From UBA2653 sp964572685 (GTDB taxonomy: Bacteria > Pseudomonadota > Gammaproteobacteria > Legionellales > Legionellaceae), in the NCBI GenBank assembly GCA_964572685.1, contig CAZNFJ010000004.1, forward strand, positions 1-64,000: a DNA stretch of 64,000 bases. Direction: 5' to 3'. The position numbers were made by a program, and so were the translations under genes. The stretch's first letter is position 1; each line of letters starts with the position of its first letter. Positions 27,619 through 36,170 of this stretch are shown in pieces. Under the pieces are notes generated by a model that saw nothing but the letters and a program-made list of their open reading frames with translations, was not told the origin of the DNA and did not search any database.

Positions 27619-28185
27619 ATGGCTAAAAAAATCATTGTCGGTATCACAGGTGCATCGGGTTTTGTTTATGCTTTAAGGCTTATTGCACATTTAAAAGCAG
27701 CGGAAGTACAGGTTCATTTATTATTAACCGATGCAGCTCAGATCACTCGTGATCAAGAGGTGGGGGTGAGTTTAGCAGATTTAAAGAAACAAGTGGATGT
27801 GTATCACCCTATTCAGGATGTTGGGGCTAATATTGCTAGTGGTTCGTTTCATCATGATGGGATGGTGATTGTGCCATGTTCAATGAATACTTTGGCAGAG
27901 TTGTCATGCGGCATCACGCATAATTTACTAACAAGAGCTGCAGATGTTTGTTTAAAAGAGCGAAGAACTTTGATTGTGATGCCACGTGAAACACCTTTAC
28001 ATCGCGTGCATTTACAAAACATGATGACTTTAAGTGAGCTGGGTGCGATTGTTTATCCGCCGATGCCGGGTTTTTATCATCGTCCTCAGTCCTTAGAGGA
28101 GATGATTGATCAAACATTGGGGCGTGTACTATCAATGCTGGGTATCGAGCAACACCTTACTCCGGCATGGCAAGGCTGGCGTTAG
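27619..28185 (+). CDS. ubiX: Flavin prenyltransferase UbiX
   Basis: 188 aa. FMN-binding GITGASGFVYALRL at the N terminus, VIVPCSMNTLAELSCG and the prenyl-binding VMPRETPLHRVHLQNM. UbiX makes prenylated FMN, the cofactor of decarboxylase UbiD in ubiquinone synthesis. Ubiquinone gene ubiD is not in the window. It overlaps queC tail-to-tail by 4 bases. Confidence 0.96.
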   Translation: MAKKIIVGITGASGFVYALRLIAHLKAAEVQVHLLLTDAAQITRDQEVGVSLADLKKQVDVYHPIQDVGANIASGSFHHDGMVIVPCSMNTLAELSCGITHNLLTRAADVCLKERRTLIVMPRETPLHRVHLQNMMTLSELGAIVYPPMPGFYHRPQSLEEMIDQTLGRVLSMLGIEQHLTPAWQGWR

Positions 28186-28856
28186 GCATAAACAGTTGGG
28201 TCAAGCGTTGCTAATTCTGCAAAGCCTTGTTTACGCAAAACACAACTGTCACAATGACCACAAGCTTTACCATCATCGGTGAGGCGATAACAAGATACCG
28301 TTTTGCTATAATCGACACCCAGGACTAAGCCTTCTTGGATGATACGTGATTTTGACCAATGCAATAAAGGAGCATGAATTCGAATAGCATGACCTTCAGT
28401 ACCGGCTTTGGTGCCGAGCGCTGCTAATTGTTCAAAACTGGTGAGAAAAGCAGGACGACAATCGGGATAATTCGAATAATCGACAACATTTGCACCGATG
28501 AAAATATCATATGCGCCAGTGACTTCTGCATAAGCTAAAGCCAGTGATAGTAAAATCGTATTGCGAGCAGGGACATATGTATTAGGGATATTATCTGATT
28601 TTTGATAATTTCCGACTTGCAATTCCTCATCAGTTAAAGATGAACCACCGATGGTATTTAAATTGATTTGCATGATTTTGTGCTCTATGACACCAAAATA
28701 TTTTGCAACGTTTTGAGCAGCTATTAGTTCTGCAATATGACGTTGTCCATAATTGACGCTCAAGGCATAACAATCATAACCTTGGGATTTGGCAATCGCT
28801 AAGCATGTTGTTGAATCCAAACCGCCAGATAATAAAATGATGGCTTTAGGTTGCAC
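28182..28856 (-). CDS. queC: 7-cyano-7-deazaguanine synthase QueC
   Basis: 224 aa. PP-loop LSGGLDSTTC at residues 9-18, YVPARNTILLSLALAYAE, and the C-terminal zinc site with Cys in CYRLTDDGKACGHCDSC. It converts CDG to preQ0 for queuosine in tRNA. No other que gene is in the window and no preQ1 riboswitch was seen upstream. Divergent from the ABC transporter, sharing the 28857-29026 region. Confidence 0.96.
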   Translation of the reverse strand: MQPKAIILLSGGLDSTTCLAIAKSQGYDCYALSVNYGQRHIAELIAAQNVAKYFGVIEHKIMQINLNTIGGSSLTDEELQVGNYQKSDNIPNTYVPARNTILLSLALAYAEVTGAYDIFIGANVVDYSNYPDCRPAFLTSFEQLAALGTKAGTEGHAIRIHAPLLHWSKSRIIQEGLVLGVDYSKTVSCYRLTDDGKACGHCDSCVLRKQGFAELATLDPTVYA

Positions 28857-28946
28857 GAAATCACCTCTGTATAAAAAATGATAAATTTATCACGAAATGA
28901 GAGAAATGTTAAGGTTTTTAGGCAAATACATTGGCCTCAAATGCGC

Positions 28947-28975
28947 TTGTTCTCAAAGACATGCATAGATATAAT
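28947..28975 (+). promoter_or_regulatory. Sigma-70 promoter for the ABC transporter operon
   Basis: TTGTTC, a 17-base spacer and TATAAT (28970-28975). Transcription would start near 28982. This places the ABC transporter start codon downstream of it and rules out the earlier in-frame starts. Confidence 0.55.
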
Positions 28976-29026
28976 ATGAAGATGCATTTAACGGATATGC
29001 TTCATAGGTTATTAATAATTTTCAAT

Positions 29027-30823
29027 ATGATTAAAAAAATAATAAAATCCTTATATCAAAGTAACTTTTTTTTGTTTTTATCACGTTTGTGGTTTTTTAC
29101 ACAAACTTATCGATGGGGCTTATTATTGAGTTTGATTTTGATGTCCTTTGCTACACTCATATCGCTTGTGCCGCCTTATATCGTTATTTCTCTTATTAAC
29201 GATGTCTTGGTGCCCATACAAAATGGCCAGATGCCTCTAGCATCAAAAATTCAAATTTATATTTATGAGCTGCTTGGAGCAGCAATATTAACCTGGTTTT
29301 TCTCATCTGCAAAAACGTATCTATTGGCCAGCATTAGTGAAAGAATGACAGCACGAATACGTATTAAAACTTTTACTCATTTAATGTGCCTTTCTTTAGA
29401 GTTTTTTAATCAAAAACGTCTTGGTGATTTGTTGTCAAGAATTGGTTATGAAACGGAGAGATTAAATCAATTTATATCTCTTTCTCTTTTAGATTTTATT
29501 CAAGATACCGTTTTGGTGATCATGATTTTTGTGATCATGTTTAAATTAAATTATCAGTTGGCCTTGGTAAGTTTACTGCCAATACCCTTTGTTTTTTTAT
29601 TGATCTTTTTATTAAAAAATAAGATGTATCTTGGATTTGAGCGAGCTGATAACATTTGGTCGTATTTGACGAGTGTGCTTTCGGATACCATTCGCGGCAT
29701 TCGGGTGGTTAAAAGTTTTGGACAAGAAGAGCATGAAATTGAAAAATTCACTAAAATTAATAAAAAAAATGTGGATATCAATAATAAGATGAACAAATTA
29801 TGGTCTATTTTTTCTCCCACGAATACCGTGTTAAATGATATTGGATTAATATTTATTTGGGGATTCGGTATTAAAATGATGTTAAATCATCAGGCTAATT
29901 TAGGAGAGTTAACAGGTTTTATTGCCTATACAAGTCGATTATATACCCGATTTGAAGCCATGGCTCGATTTGTTGAAAGTTATAAAAGAGCTTTCGTTTC
30001 TCTTAAGAGAATTTTTGAATTACTCAATCAAAATACAAAGCTTTATGAATCTTCTTATCCAATACGGCTGTCGCATATAAAAGGCGAAATAAAAATTCAA
30101 AATGTGAATTTTTTTATTGAGCAAAAACATATATTGCGAGATATCAATTTAACCATTCACCCTAAAGAACAAGTTGGAATTGTGGGGTATAGTGGAGCAG
30201 GAAAAACAACTTTGATTAATCTGATATGTCGTTTTTTTGACCCGCACTCGGGTGATATTTTTTTAGATGGTAAGAATATCCGCGATATTCATATTAAAGA
30301 TTTTCGTCATCATATAAGTATCATTTTACAAGATAATTTCTTGTTTTATGGAACGATTGCGGAAAATATTGCTTATTCGAAACCAAATGCGTCCTTTCAA
30401 GAAATTATTGTTGCAGCTAAGCTTGCGCATTGTCATCAATTTATTATGCAAAAACCGTTGGCTTACCAAACCATCATACAAGAAAATGGTAGCTCTCTTT
30501 CTGGTGGAGAGCGCCAAAGAATTGCGATTGCAAGAGCTATTTTATCTAATCCAGATATTTTGGTTTTTGATGAGGCAACTTCTGCTGTGGATATTCATAC
30601 GGAAAATGAAATTCAAAAGGCTTTTGCGAATTTGGCAAAAAATATTACCAGTATTGTGATTTCCCATCGTTTATCTTCCTTACAACATTTTGATAAGCTT
30701 ATCATGATGAATGAAGGGCAAGTGATCGAAATTGGTACACATCAGGAGCTGATGAATAAAAAGGGTTTCTATTATGAGTTTTTTGAAACACATAAAAAAT
30801 TAAATCGTGAGCAATTATTATGA
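29027..30823 (+). CDS. ABC exporter of the cyanophycin-associated type
   Basis: About 598 aa from ATG 29027 (ATG 28997 is possible; an upstream TTG at 28931 lies before the promoter). Type IV exporter: six hydrophobic segments in residues 30-300, then an ATPase with Walker A GYSGAGKTT (about 387), signature LSGGERQR and Walker B ILVFDEATSAVD. One half-transporter, so it acts as a homodimer. The 3' end overlaps a DUF1854 gene by 4 bases, and both face two cyanophycin synthetase genes; ABC plus DUF1854 is a known cyanophycin-linked pair. Substrate unknown; generic lipid or peptide export is the alternative. Confidence 0.82.
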   Translation: MIKKIIKSLYQSNFFLFLSRLWFFTQTYRWGLLLSLILMSFATLISLVPPYIVISLINDVLVPIQNGQMPLASKIQIYIYELLGAAILTWFFSSAKTYLLASISERMTARIRIKTFTHLMCLSLEFFNQKRLGDLLSRIGYETERLNQFISLSLLDFIQDTVLVIMIFVIMFKLNYQLALVSLLPIPFVFLLIFLLKNKMYLGFERADNIWSYLTSVLSDTIRGIRVVKSFGQEEHEIEKFTKINKKNVDINNKMNKLWSIFSPTNTVLNDIGLIFIWGFGIKMMLNHQANLGELTGFIAYTSRLYTRFEAMARFVESYKRAFVSLKRIFELLNQNTKLYESSYPIRLSHIKGEIKIQNVNFFIEQKHILRDINLTIHPKEQVGIVGYSGAGKTTLINLICRFFDPHSGDIFLDGKNIRDIHIKDFRHHISIILQDNFLFYGTIAENIAYSKPNASFQEIIVAAKLAHCHQFIMQKPLAYQTIIQENGSSLSGGERQRIAIARAILSNPDILVFDEATSAVDIHTENEIQKAFANLAKNITSIVISHRLSSLQHFDKLIMMNEGQVIEIGTHQELMNKKGFYYEFFETHKKLNREQLL

Positions 30824-31278
30824 TTCAGTTTTTCTATGATGACATGGGTGCATTATCTTGCCGAATCGGCCAACAAACTTATTATCAGATTTTATGCAAA
30901 AAGGCTTTACCGCTCGATTTGAATGTATTTGAAAATATTGGCATCTACGATACTCATCATAATGAAATTTACTGGTTAAATAATTTAGAAGAAATTAATC
31001 CAGATGAAAGCCAATGGATTATTCAATCTTTGAAAATGCAGTTTGTTTTTAAAAAAATTGAAAAAATCATTCATGTCTCAACTGTTTATTTTCCTAATAT
31101 TTGGGAAGTTGTTGCGGATGGTGAGAACCATACCTTTGAGATAGATAGCTCAGAAAATTTTTTTGATTATACAAAACATGGCATTTTAATTCGAGATGTG
31201 AATAACTTGTTCTATTTATTACCCCCTTTTGATCATTTGGACATTCAATCCCAAAAGAAATTACTCCCTTTTCTGTAA
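30820..31278 (+). CDS. DUF1854 family protein, cyanophycin-associated
   Basis: 152 aa, soluble, no signal peptide. Recognised by layout and motifs of the DUF1854 family: GIYDTHHNEIYWLNNLEEINPDES, then FPNIWEVVADGEN and LIRDVNNLFYLLPPFDHLD. In other bacteria it is the constant partner of an ABC transporter near cphA. Starts inside the last codons of the ABC gene (ATGA overlap). Biochemical role not established. Confidence 0.75.
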   Translation: MIQFFYDDMGALSCRIGQQTYYQILCKKALPLDLNVFENIGIYDTHHNEIYWLNNLEEINPDESQWIIQSLKMQFVFKKIEKIIHVSTVYFPNIWEVVADGENHTFEIDSSENFFDYTKHGILIRDVNNLFYLLPPFDHLDIQSQKKLLPFL

Positions 31279-31298
31279 TCAATAGAGGGATTAAGAGA

Positions 31299-33878
31299 TT
31301 AAACCATATTTTCAAAAATGAGACTTTGAGTCTGGTTTTGTTTTTCAAAAAACAATTGAACCATTTTTAGGCCTTCTTCAACATTATCGAGTAATAATAA
31401 GCCCAAATCATTTTTTTTCAAACGATTTAGAGTAAAGAGAAGTGCTTCTTTTTCATTTTTTATGATGTGAATTTTTTTTATTCGAGATGAGTTTTTAAAG
31501 CCTGTTTTGATAATTTCAATGATTTCGCCATCCTTTCTATTTCTTAAATCATCCTCTTGATAGATAATCACCTCATCAAAATGATCACTTAGGGCTTTCA
31601 TTTGAGCGATAATGGTTTTTTCTTGACGATCTCCCGGAGAAGTTATCATTAAAAGTCTTCTTTGACTTGGAAAATATTGAAGTGTTGAGATTAATTCCAA
31701 AATTGCATTATAGTTATGACCATAATCAATAATTAAGGAGCGTTCTTCAATAGATAAAATATTGAAGCGACCAATCGATAGTTCATTTGAGGAACCCATT
31801 GCCTCCAGAATTTCTATTAAATTTTCAGGCTGTTCATGAATACCACAAATACCTGCAATTGCTGCCATTAAATTCATAATTTGAAATTTGATTGTTCCTT
31901 GATGCGTGATTCTGATATTTTTTACAGGAATGTTTTGTATGAATACATTTGATTTTAGAACGATATGTTGATGATTTGCATCATAATAAATGACTGATTG
32001 TTGCGCTTGAATATGTTGTTGGATATAAACATTATGCTCATTCATTGAAAATAGTATTTTTCGTCCCGTAAAGGTTTGCGCAAGGTCCATCAATACCTCA
32101 TCATCAGCATTGAATACTGCGACGCCATTGGATACGGTTTTTAAAAGAGTGGCTTTAACTTTGCAAAGTTCTTCAACTGTATCAATATTGTCTAACCCCA
32201 AATGATCCCCTACACCTATATTGGTAAAAACCGCCACATCCGCTTGATCAAAGCCAAGACCTTTTCTTAAGATGCCACCTCTTGCAGTCTCAAACACACA
32301 AGCGTTCACATCTGGATGCATGAGAATGGTTTCGGCGCTATAAGGACCTGAACAATCACCGGAAAAAAGTTTTTTATTTTGAACATATACACCTGATGTA
32401 GAGGTTAATCCAACATGGTAGCCCATTTTTTCAAGAATAAATGAAGTGATTTTGCAGGTTGTGGTTTTTCCATTTGTCCCAGTGATGGCAATTATGGGAA
32501 TTCGACCATTATCTTTTGGAAATAATAATTTCATGATAGCATCCCCAACCGCTATTGGTTGGCCTTCATAGGGCGCAATATGCATTCTGATGCCGGGTGC
32601 TAGATTCACTTCAATGAATGCACCGTTGTTTTGATTTAATGGCTCTGTAATATTTTTGCAGACCAAATCGATACCACAAATGTCGATTTGTAAAATTTTG
32701 GCGATTTTGATGGCTTGGGTTGCTATTGCAGGATGAACCTGATTGGTGACATCAATAGCGATACCGCCAGTTGATAGGTTCGCATTTTGACGCAGGAAAT
32801 AAACAAATCCATCAGGTAAAACAGTATCAAGATGATAATCATTTGATTTTAATTGTGTTATTAAAATATCATCTATAACAATTTTGGATAAAAAACCGTT
32901 ATGATCATCTTTGCGTCTGGGATCTTGATTAAGTTTTTCAATCAATTGCAATATGGTCAGATGTCCATCACCTTTGATGCTTGGTGGCAGGCGTTGACTT
33001 GCAGCAACCAACTGGTCGCCAACAACAAGCAATCGATAATCATTTCCTAAGATATGTTTTTCGATCAGTAAACTATCTTCATATTGTTGTGCATGAATAA
33101 AGGCAGCCTCTAATTCAAGTTCATTTTGAATATTGACCGTGACTCCTTTGCCTTGATTGCCTGATAAAGGCTTTATGACAAGAGGAAAACCCATATCAAA
33201 AGCTACGTATTTTGCCTGTTCTAAATCATAAACAATTTGACCTTCTGGCATGGGTATTCCATAGGGCAATAAGAACTTTTTAGTTAAGGTCTTATCCTGG
33301 GTGATATTATCGGTGATGGTGGATGTAGTATCAGTAATGGTTGCTCGGATTTTTTTTTGTTTAGCACCATGCCCAAATTGTATGAGGCTCCCTTCATTTA
33401 ATCGTAAATAGGGAATTTTTCTTTGTATGGCTGCTTCAACAATGTGTCCTGTACTTGGACCAAGTCGATTGTCTTCATAATTTTTTTGAATATTTTGAAG
33501 AGTGAGGAAGTGTTTGAAAAATGCAGATTCTTCGCATTTCATGATGGCTTTTAGTAAGTCAATGAGCTTTTCACTGCTTATGGCATCCTGGTAGGCAATT
33601 AAAATAAAAGTTTTATTTTCTTTACAAGATTTTAAGTCATAGAAATCGGCACAAATGCCAATGATGTTTTGTAAGTAAATTAGCGATTGGGCAAAACATG
33701 AAAAATGATGGTTTTCATGATCTGAAAATGTATAAGCTGGATAAAATTCTTTAAAAAAAGATTGAATATTTTCTATTTGTTGAGTCGTTTTATGATTTTC
33801 TTCAATAATGAATTCGATGATTGGGAAGCTTTTCCAGTAATTAATAGTGTTCAAAAATTTGATTTTATGAAATATCAT
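31299..33878 (-). CDS. cphA: Cyanophycin synthetase CphA
   Basis: 859 aa. A truncated N-terminal region, then an ATP-grasp domain (about 200-450: PLVIKPLSGNQGKGVTVNI, GAFIEVNLAPGIRMH) and a Mur ligase-type domain with P-loop GTNGKTTT at 467-474, ETARGGILRKGLGF and NADDE. It polymerises Asp and Arg into cyanophycin: the ATP-grasp half adds Asp, the Mur half adds Arg. Start overlaps the stop of the second cphA-like gene by 4 bases. No cyanophycinase gene is present in the window. A storage role in this organism is inferred. Confidence 0.9.
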   Translation of the reverse strand: MIFHKIKFLNTINYWKSFPIIEFIIEENHKTTQQIENIQSFFKEFYPAYTFSDHENHHFSCFAQSLIYLQNIIGICADFYDLKSCKENKTFILIAYQDAISSEKLIDLLKAIMKCEESAFFKHFLTLQNIQKNYEDNRLGPSTGHIVEAAIQRKIPYLRLNEGSLIQFGHGAKQKKIRATITDTTSTITDNITQDKTLTKKFLLPYGIPMPEGQIVYDLEQAKYVAFDMGFPLVIKPLSGNQGKGVTVNIQNELELEAAFIHAQQYEDSLLIEKHILGNDYRLLVVGDQLVAASQRLPPSIKGDGHLTILQLIEKLNQDPRRKDDHNGFLSKIVIDDILITQLKSNDYHLDTVLPDGFVYFLRQNANLSTGGIAIDVTNQVHPAIATQAIKIAKILQIDICGIDLVCKNITEPLNQNNGAFIEVNLAPGIRMHIAPYEGQPIAVGDAIMKLLFPKDNGRIPIIAITGTNGKTTTCKITSFILEKMGYHVGLTSTSGVYVQNKKLFSGDCSGPYSAETILMHPDVNACVFETARGGILRKGLGFDQADVAVFTNIGVGDHLGLDNIDTVEELCKVKATLLKTVSNGVAVFNADDEVLMDLAQTFTGRKILFSMNEHNVYIQQHIQAQQSVIYYDANHQHIVLKSNVFIQNIPVKNIRITHQGTIKFQIMNLMAAIAGICGIHEQPENLIEILEAMGSSNELSIGRFNILSIEERSLIIDYGHNYNAILELISTLQYFPSQRRLLMITSPGDRQEKTIIAQMKALSDHFDEVIIYQEDDLRNRKDGEIIEIIKTGFKNSSRIKKIHIIKNEKEALLFTLNRLKKNDLGLLLLDNVEEGLKMVQLFFEKQNQTQSLIFENMV

Positions 33879-36010
33879 TCTAAGTCCTTGATTAAATTAG
33901 CTTCGACGAATAATTTTTCCTCCCAATTAAAATGAAGATTAAGGGCTGTGCAGACCATAAAATTCAAAATATTTTGAGGTTTGATGATGATTTTATTTAA
34001 GCATTTGATGGGATTTTTTTTGTCATGAAGAATCAATTCATGGGATTGATATGTCAAAATTTTAGAACCATTTTTGAGATATGGATATAAATGTATGGGA
34101 TGAGCGTTTTGGGACAAAAATATCGCTGGAGCATCACAATTTTTATATAATTGGACAATGAATGGATCATCACCATTTAAAATGGCAATCCCATCTGATT
34201 TTAATGCATCTAAAGGAGTGCTCATGAGACGGTTGATTAAAGTCTCTTTTTTGATAAAAGGATGGCGAGAAATTTTTGATAAATCAATTGATAACATGAT
34301 GACAAAATGAGGGCTTGCGATTAAGCCCTCATTCAATAAATCAAAATCGTCAATAAAAAATAATGCTGAGTCTAAGTCTTTGTTGGTGAATATCAATTTA
34401 TTTTTTTCAGTAAAACTAAGTTTGATATCGATGATTTGATGCTCGGGATAAATTACTCCTTGAGGAGTGATAAATCCAGTATTTTTTTGATTTTTTTCAA
34501 AAAGTTGTTGGAGGTCAAATAATAAATTTTGGTCAAAAGATGTGGAAATCACATGTCCAAGCATAAACCTATTTTTGTCTTCAATGACATCCATATGTTT
34601 TAAAAGTATTTCTCCTAAATTTGAACTCGGTTCACCGATGGCTGGACCCAAAAGTCTACCCATGCCAGGACCAGCATTAACCTCTAAAACAACACCATTT
34701 TCTTCCGATAAAGGAAGAGAGGGATCTTTAATAATAAAATCAACAGCGCCAATATTTAAACCAATTATTTTTGTACATAACAAGGCTTGTTCAAGAATGG
34801 AAGAATGAAACTTATTGATATCAATGGTTTCAATAAAATCGTTGTTTTTGAGCACAATTTTTTGATGAGCGGGTAAAATTGAATTTAAATTCAAATGGTG
34901 TTGTATAAGTTTTATTTGAATGGCTTCATCTTGCTTGTCAATGAAAGGATAAATATAACTATCATCTTGGCCACGACGCGGATCTCGATTGAGTTCATCA
35001 ATTAATTCAGCAATCGTTTTTTGCCCATTGCCGGTAATGATAGTTTTATATGCTTTGAGAATGCCTACCACTTGGTTTTCTACAATATTTATACAATACG
35101 AGTCTCCTGGGTAAAAACATTCAATTAAAACATCGTCACTATATTCAAGAGCAAACAAAAATGCATTTTCAATTTCATCAGAGTTATTAATGTTTGTCGT
35201 GATTCCATGTGAACGATTGGAGTCTAATGGTTTGATTGTTAGACTTTTGAATTTACTTAAAAGCGCAATAGCTTCTTCTTTTGAATGACAAATTTTTCCT
35301 TGAGCGACAGGAATACCAAAGCGCTCAATTAAATTTTTTGTTAAAACTTTGTTTTGACTAATGCTTAAACCAAGATAGTTGGTTTCATCCGTTATTGTCG
35401 TCCAGAAACTTTTTGCGAATTTCCCATGATTGAGTTGAAACCATTGATAGGGGGGCTCCATTTGTAAAATTGGAATTTTGGCTTTTTTCGCTGCTTCTGT
35501 TAATATGGCTGTTGATGGGCCGATAGAGAATTTTGAAACACAGTTTTTGATTTTTTGAATCAATGTTTCTAGGCAGATGGTTTCATCATTGAATACTGCC
35601 ATAATGAGTTGTATGGCTCCTGTTAATGCCTCTTTTGCAATATTCTCATGAGGAGAAGAAAATACTACAAAATAAATACCTTTTTCAGATGTTTCCCGAG
35701 TTTGTCCAAATGCTCTTGATATCCCTGCTAATATTTGCAATTCAATGATGACATGTTCCAGAATGTGTCCCATCCAGGTACCTTCATGTAATCGCTCAAT
35801 GAAACGTCCCTCATAGTCTGCATCACATCGATGTTTTTTCAATCCCGGTAATCGCTGCACAAGTTTATTGATAAAATCTGGATAATGCCGGCTTGATTTT
35901 TTTTCTAAATCATGAATATCAATAATTGATTCTAAAACAGTTCCATAGGCCCACATGTTAAATTTATTTAAAAACTGTGATTTTAAAACTTGAATGGAAT
36001 AATAATTCAT
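33875..36010 (-). CDS. Second CphA-like enzyme with inactive Mur domain
   Basis: 711 aa. The N-terminal CphA domain is intact (LPGLKKHRCD, RLHEGTWMGHILEHVIIELQ, FGQTRETSEKGIYFVVFS). The ATP-grasp domain has LTIKPLDSNRSHGITTNI and GVVLEVNAGPGMGRLLGP. The C-terminal third resembles a Mur domain but has no GTNGKT P-loop, only an INRLMSTPLDALKSDGIAILNGDD-like remnant, so it should not adenylate or ligate there. Such CphA-prime proteins (about 710 aa) accompany cphA in many proteobacteria. It is the first gene of the pair and may supply the N-domain role that the shorter CphA lacks (inference). Confidence 0.85.
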   Translation of the reverse strand: MNYYSIQVLKSQFLNKFNMWAYGTVLESIIDIHDLEKKSSRHYPDFINKLVQRLPGLKKHRCDADYEGRFIERLHEGTWMGHILEHVIIELQILAGISRAFGQTRETSEKGIYFVVFSSPHENIAKEALTGAIQLIMAVFNDETICLETLIQKIKNCVSKFSIGPSTAILTEAAKKAKIPILQMEPPYQWFQLNHGKFAKSFWTTITDETNYLGLSISQNKVLTKNLIERFGIPVAQGKICHSKEEAIALLSKFKSLTIKPLDSNRSHGITTNINNSDEIENAFLFALEYSDDVLIECFYPGDSYCINIVENQVVGILKAYKTIITGNGQKTIAELIDELNRDPRRGQDDSYIYPFIDKQDEAIQIKLIQHHLNLNSILPAHQKIVLKNNDFIETIDINKFHSSILEQALLCTKIIGLNIGAVDFIIKDPSLPLSEENGVVLEVNAGPGMGRLLGPAIGEPSSNLGEILLKHMDVIEDKNRFMLGHVISTSFDQNLLFDLQQLFEKNQKNTGFITPQGVIYPEHQIIDIKLSFTEKNKLIFTNKDLDSALFFIDDFDLLNEGLIASPHFVIMLSIDLSKISRHPFIKKETLINRLMSTPLDALKSDGIAILNGDDPFIVQLYKNCDAPAIFLSQNAHPIHLYPYLKNGSKILTYQSHELILHDKKNPIKCLNKIIIKPQNILNFMVCTALNLHFNWEEKLFVEANLIKDLE

Positions 36011-36170
36011 CGTAAGTGATTATTGAGAGATATAATGTAATATTAAGTCAGTAAAAGTTGAAAAAATGCAAGTATTTTTTAAGTAACTAGCTAGATAATC
36101 TAGGTTGAGTTAGTGTGTTTTGTAAAGATTTGCTGTATAATTAGCCCATGTTTTATATTTTAGTACAATT

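Noticed and set aside
36011..36170. Replication origin before mnmG
   Set aside because: No TTATCCACA DnaA boxes or DUE-like repeats were visible; gene order alone is not enough.
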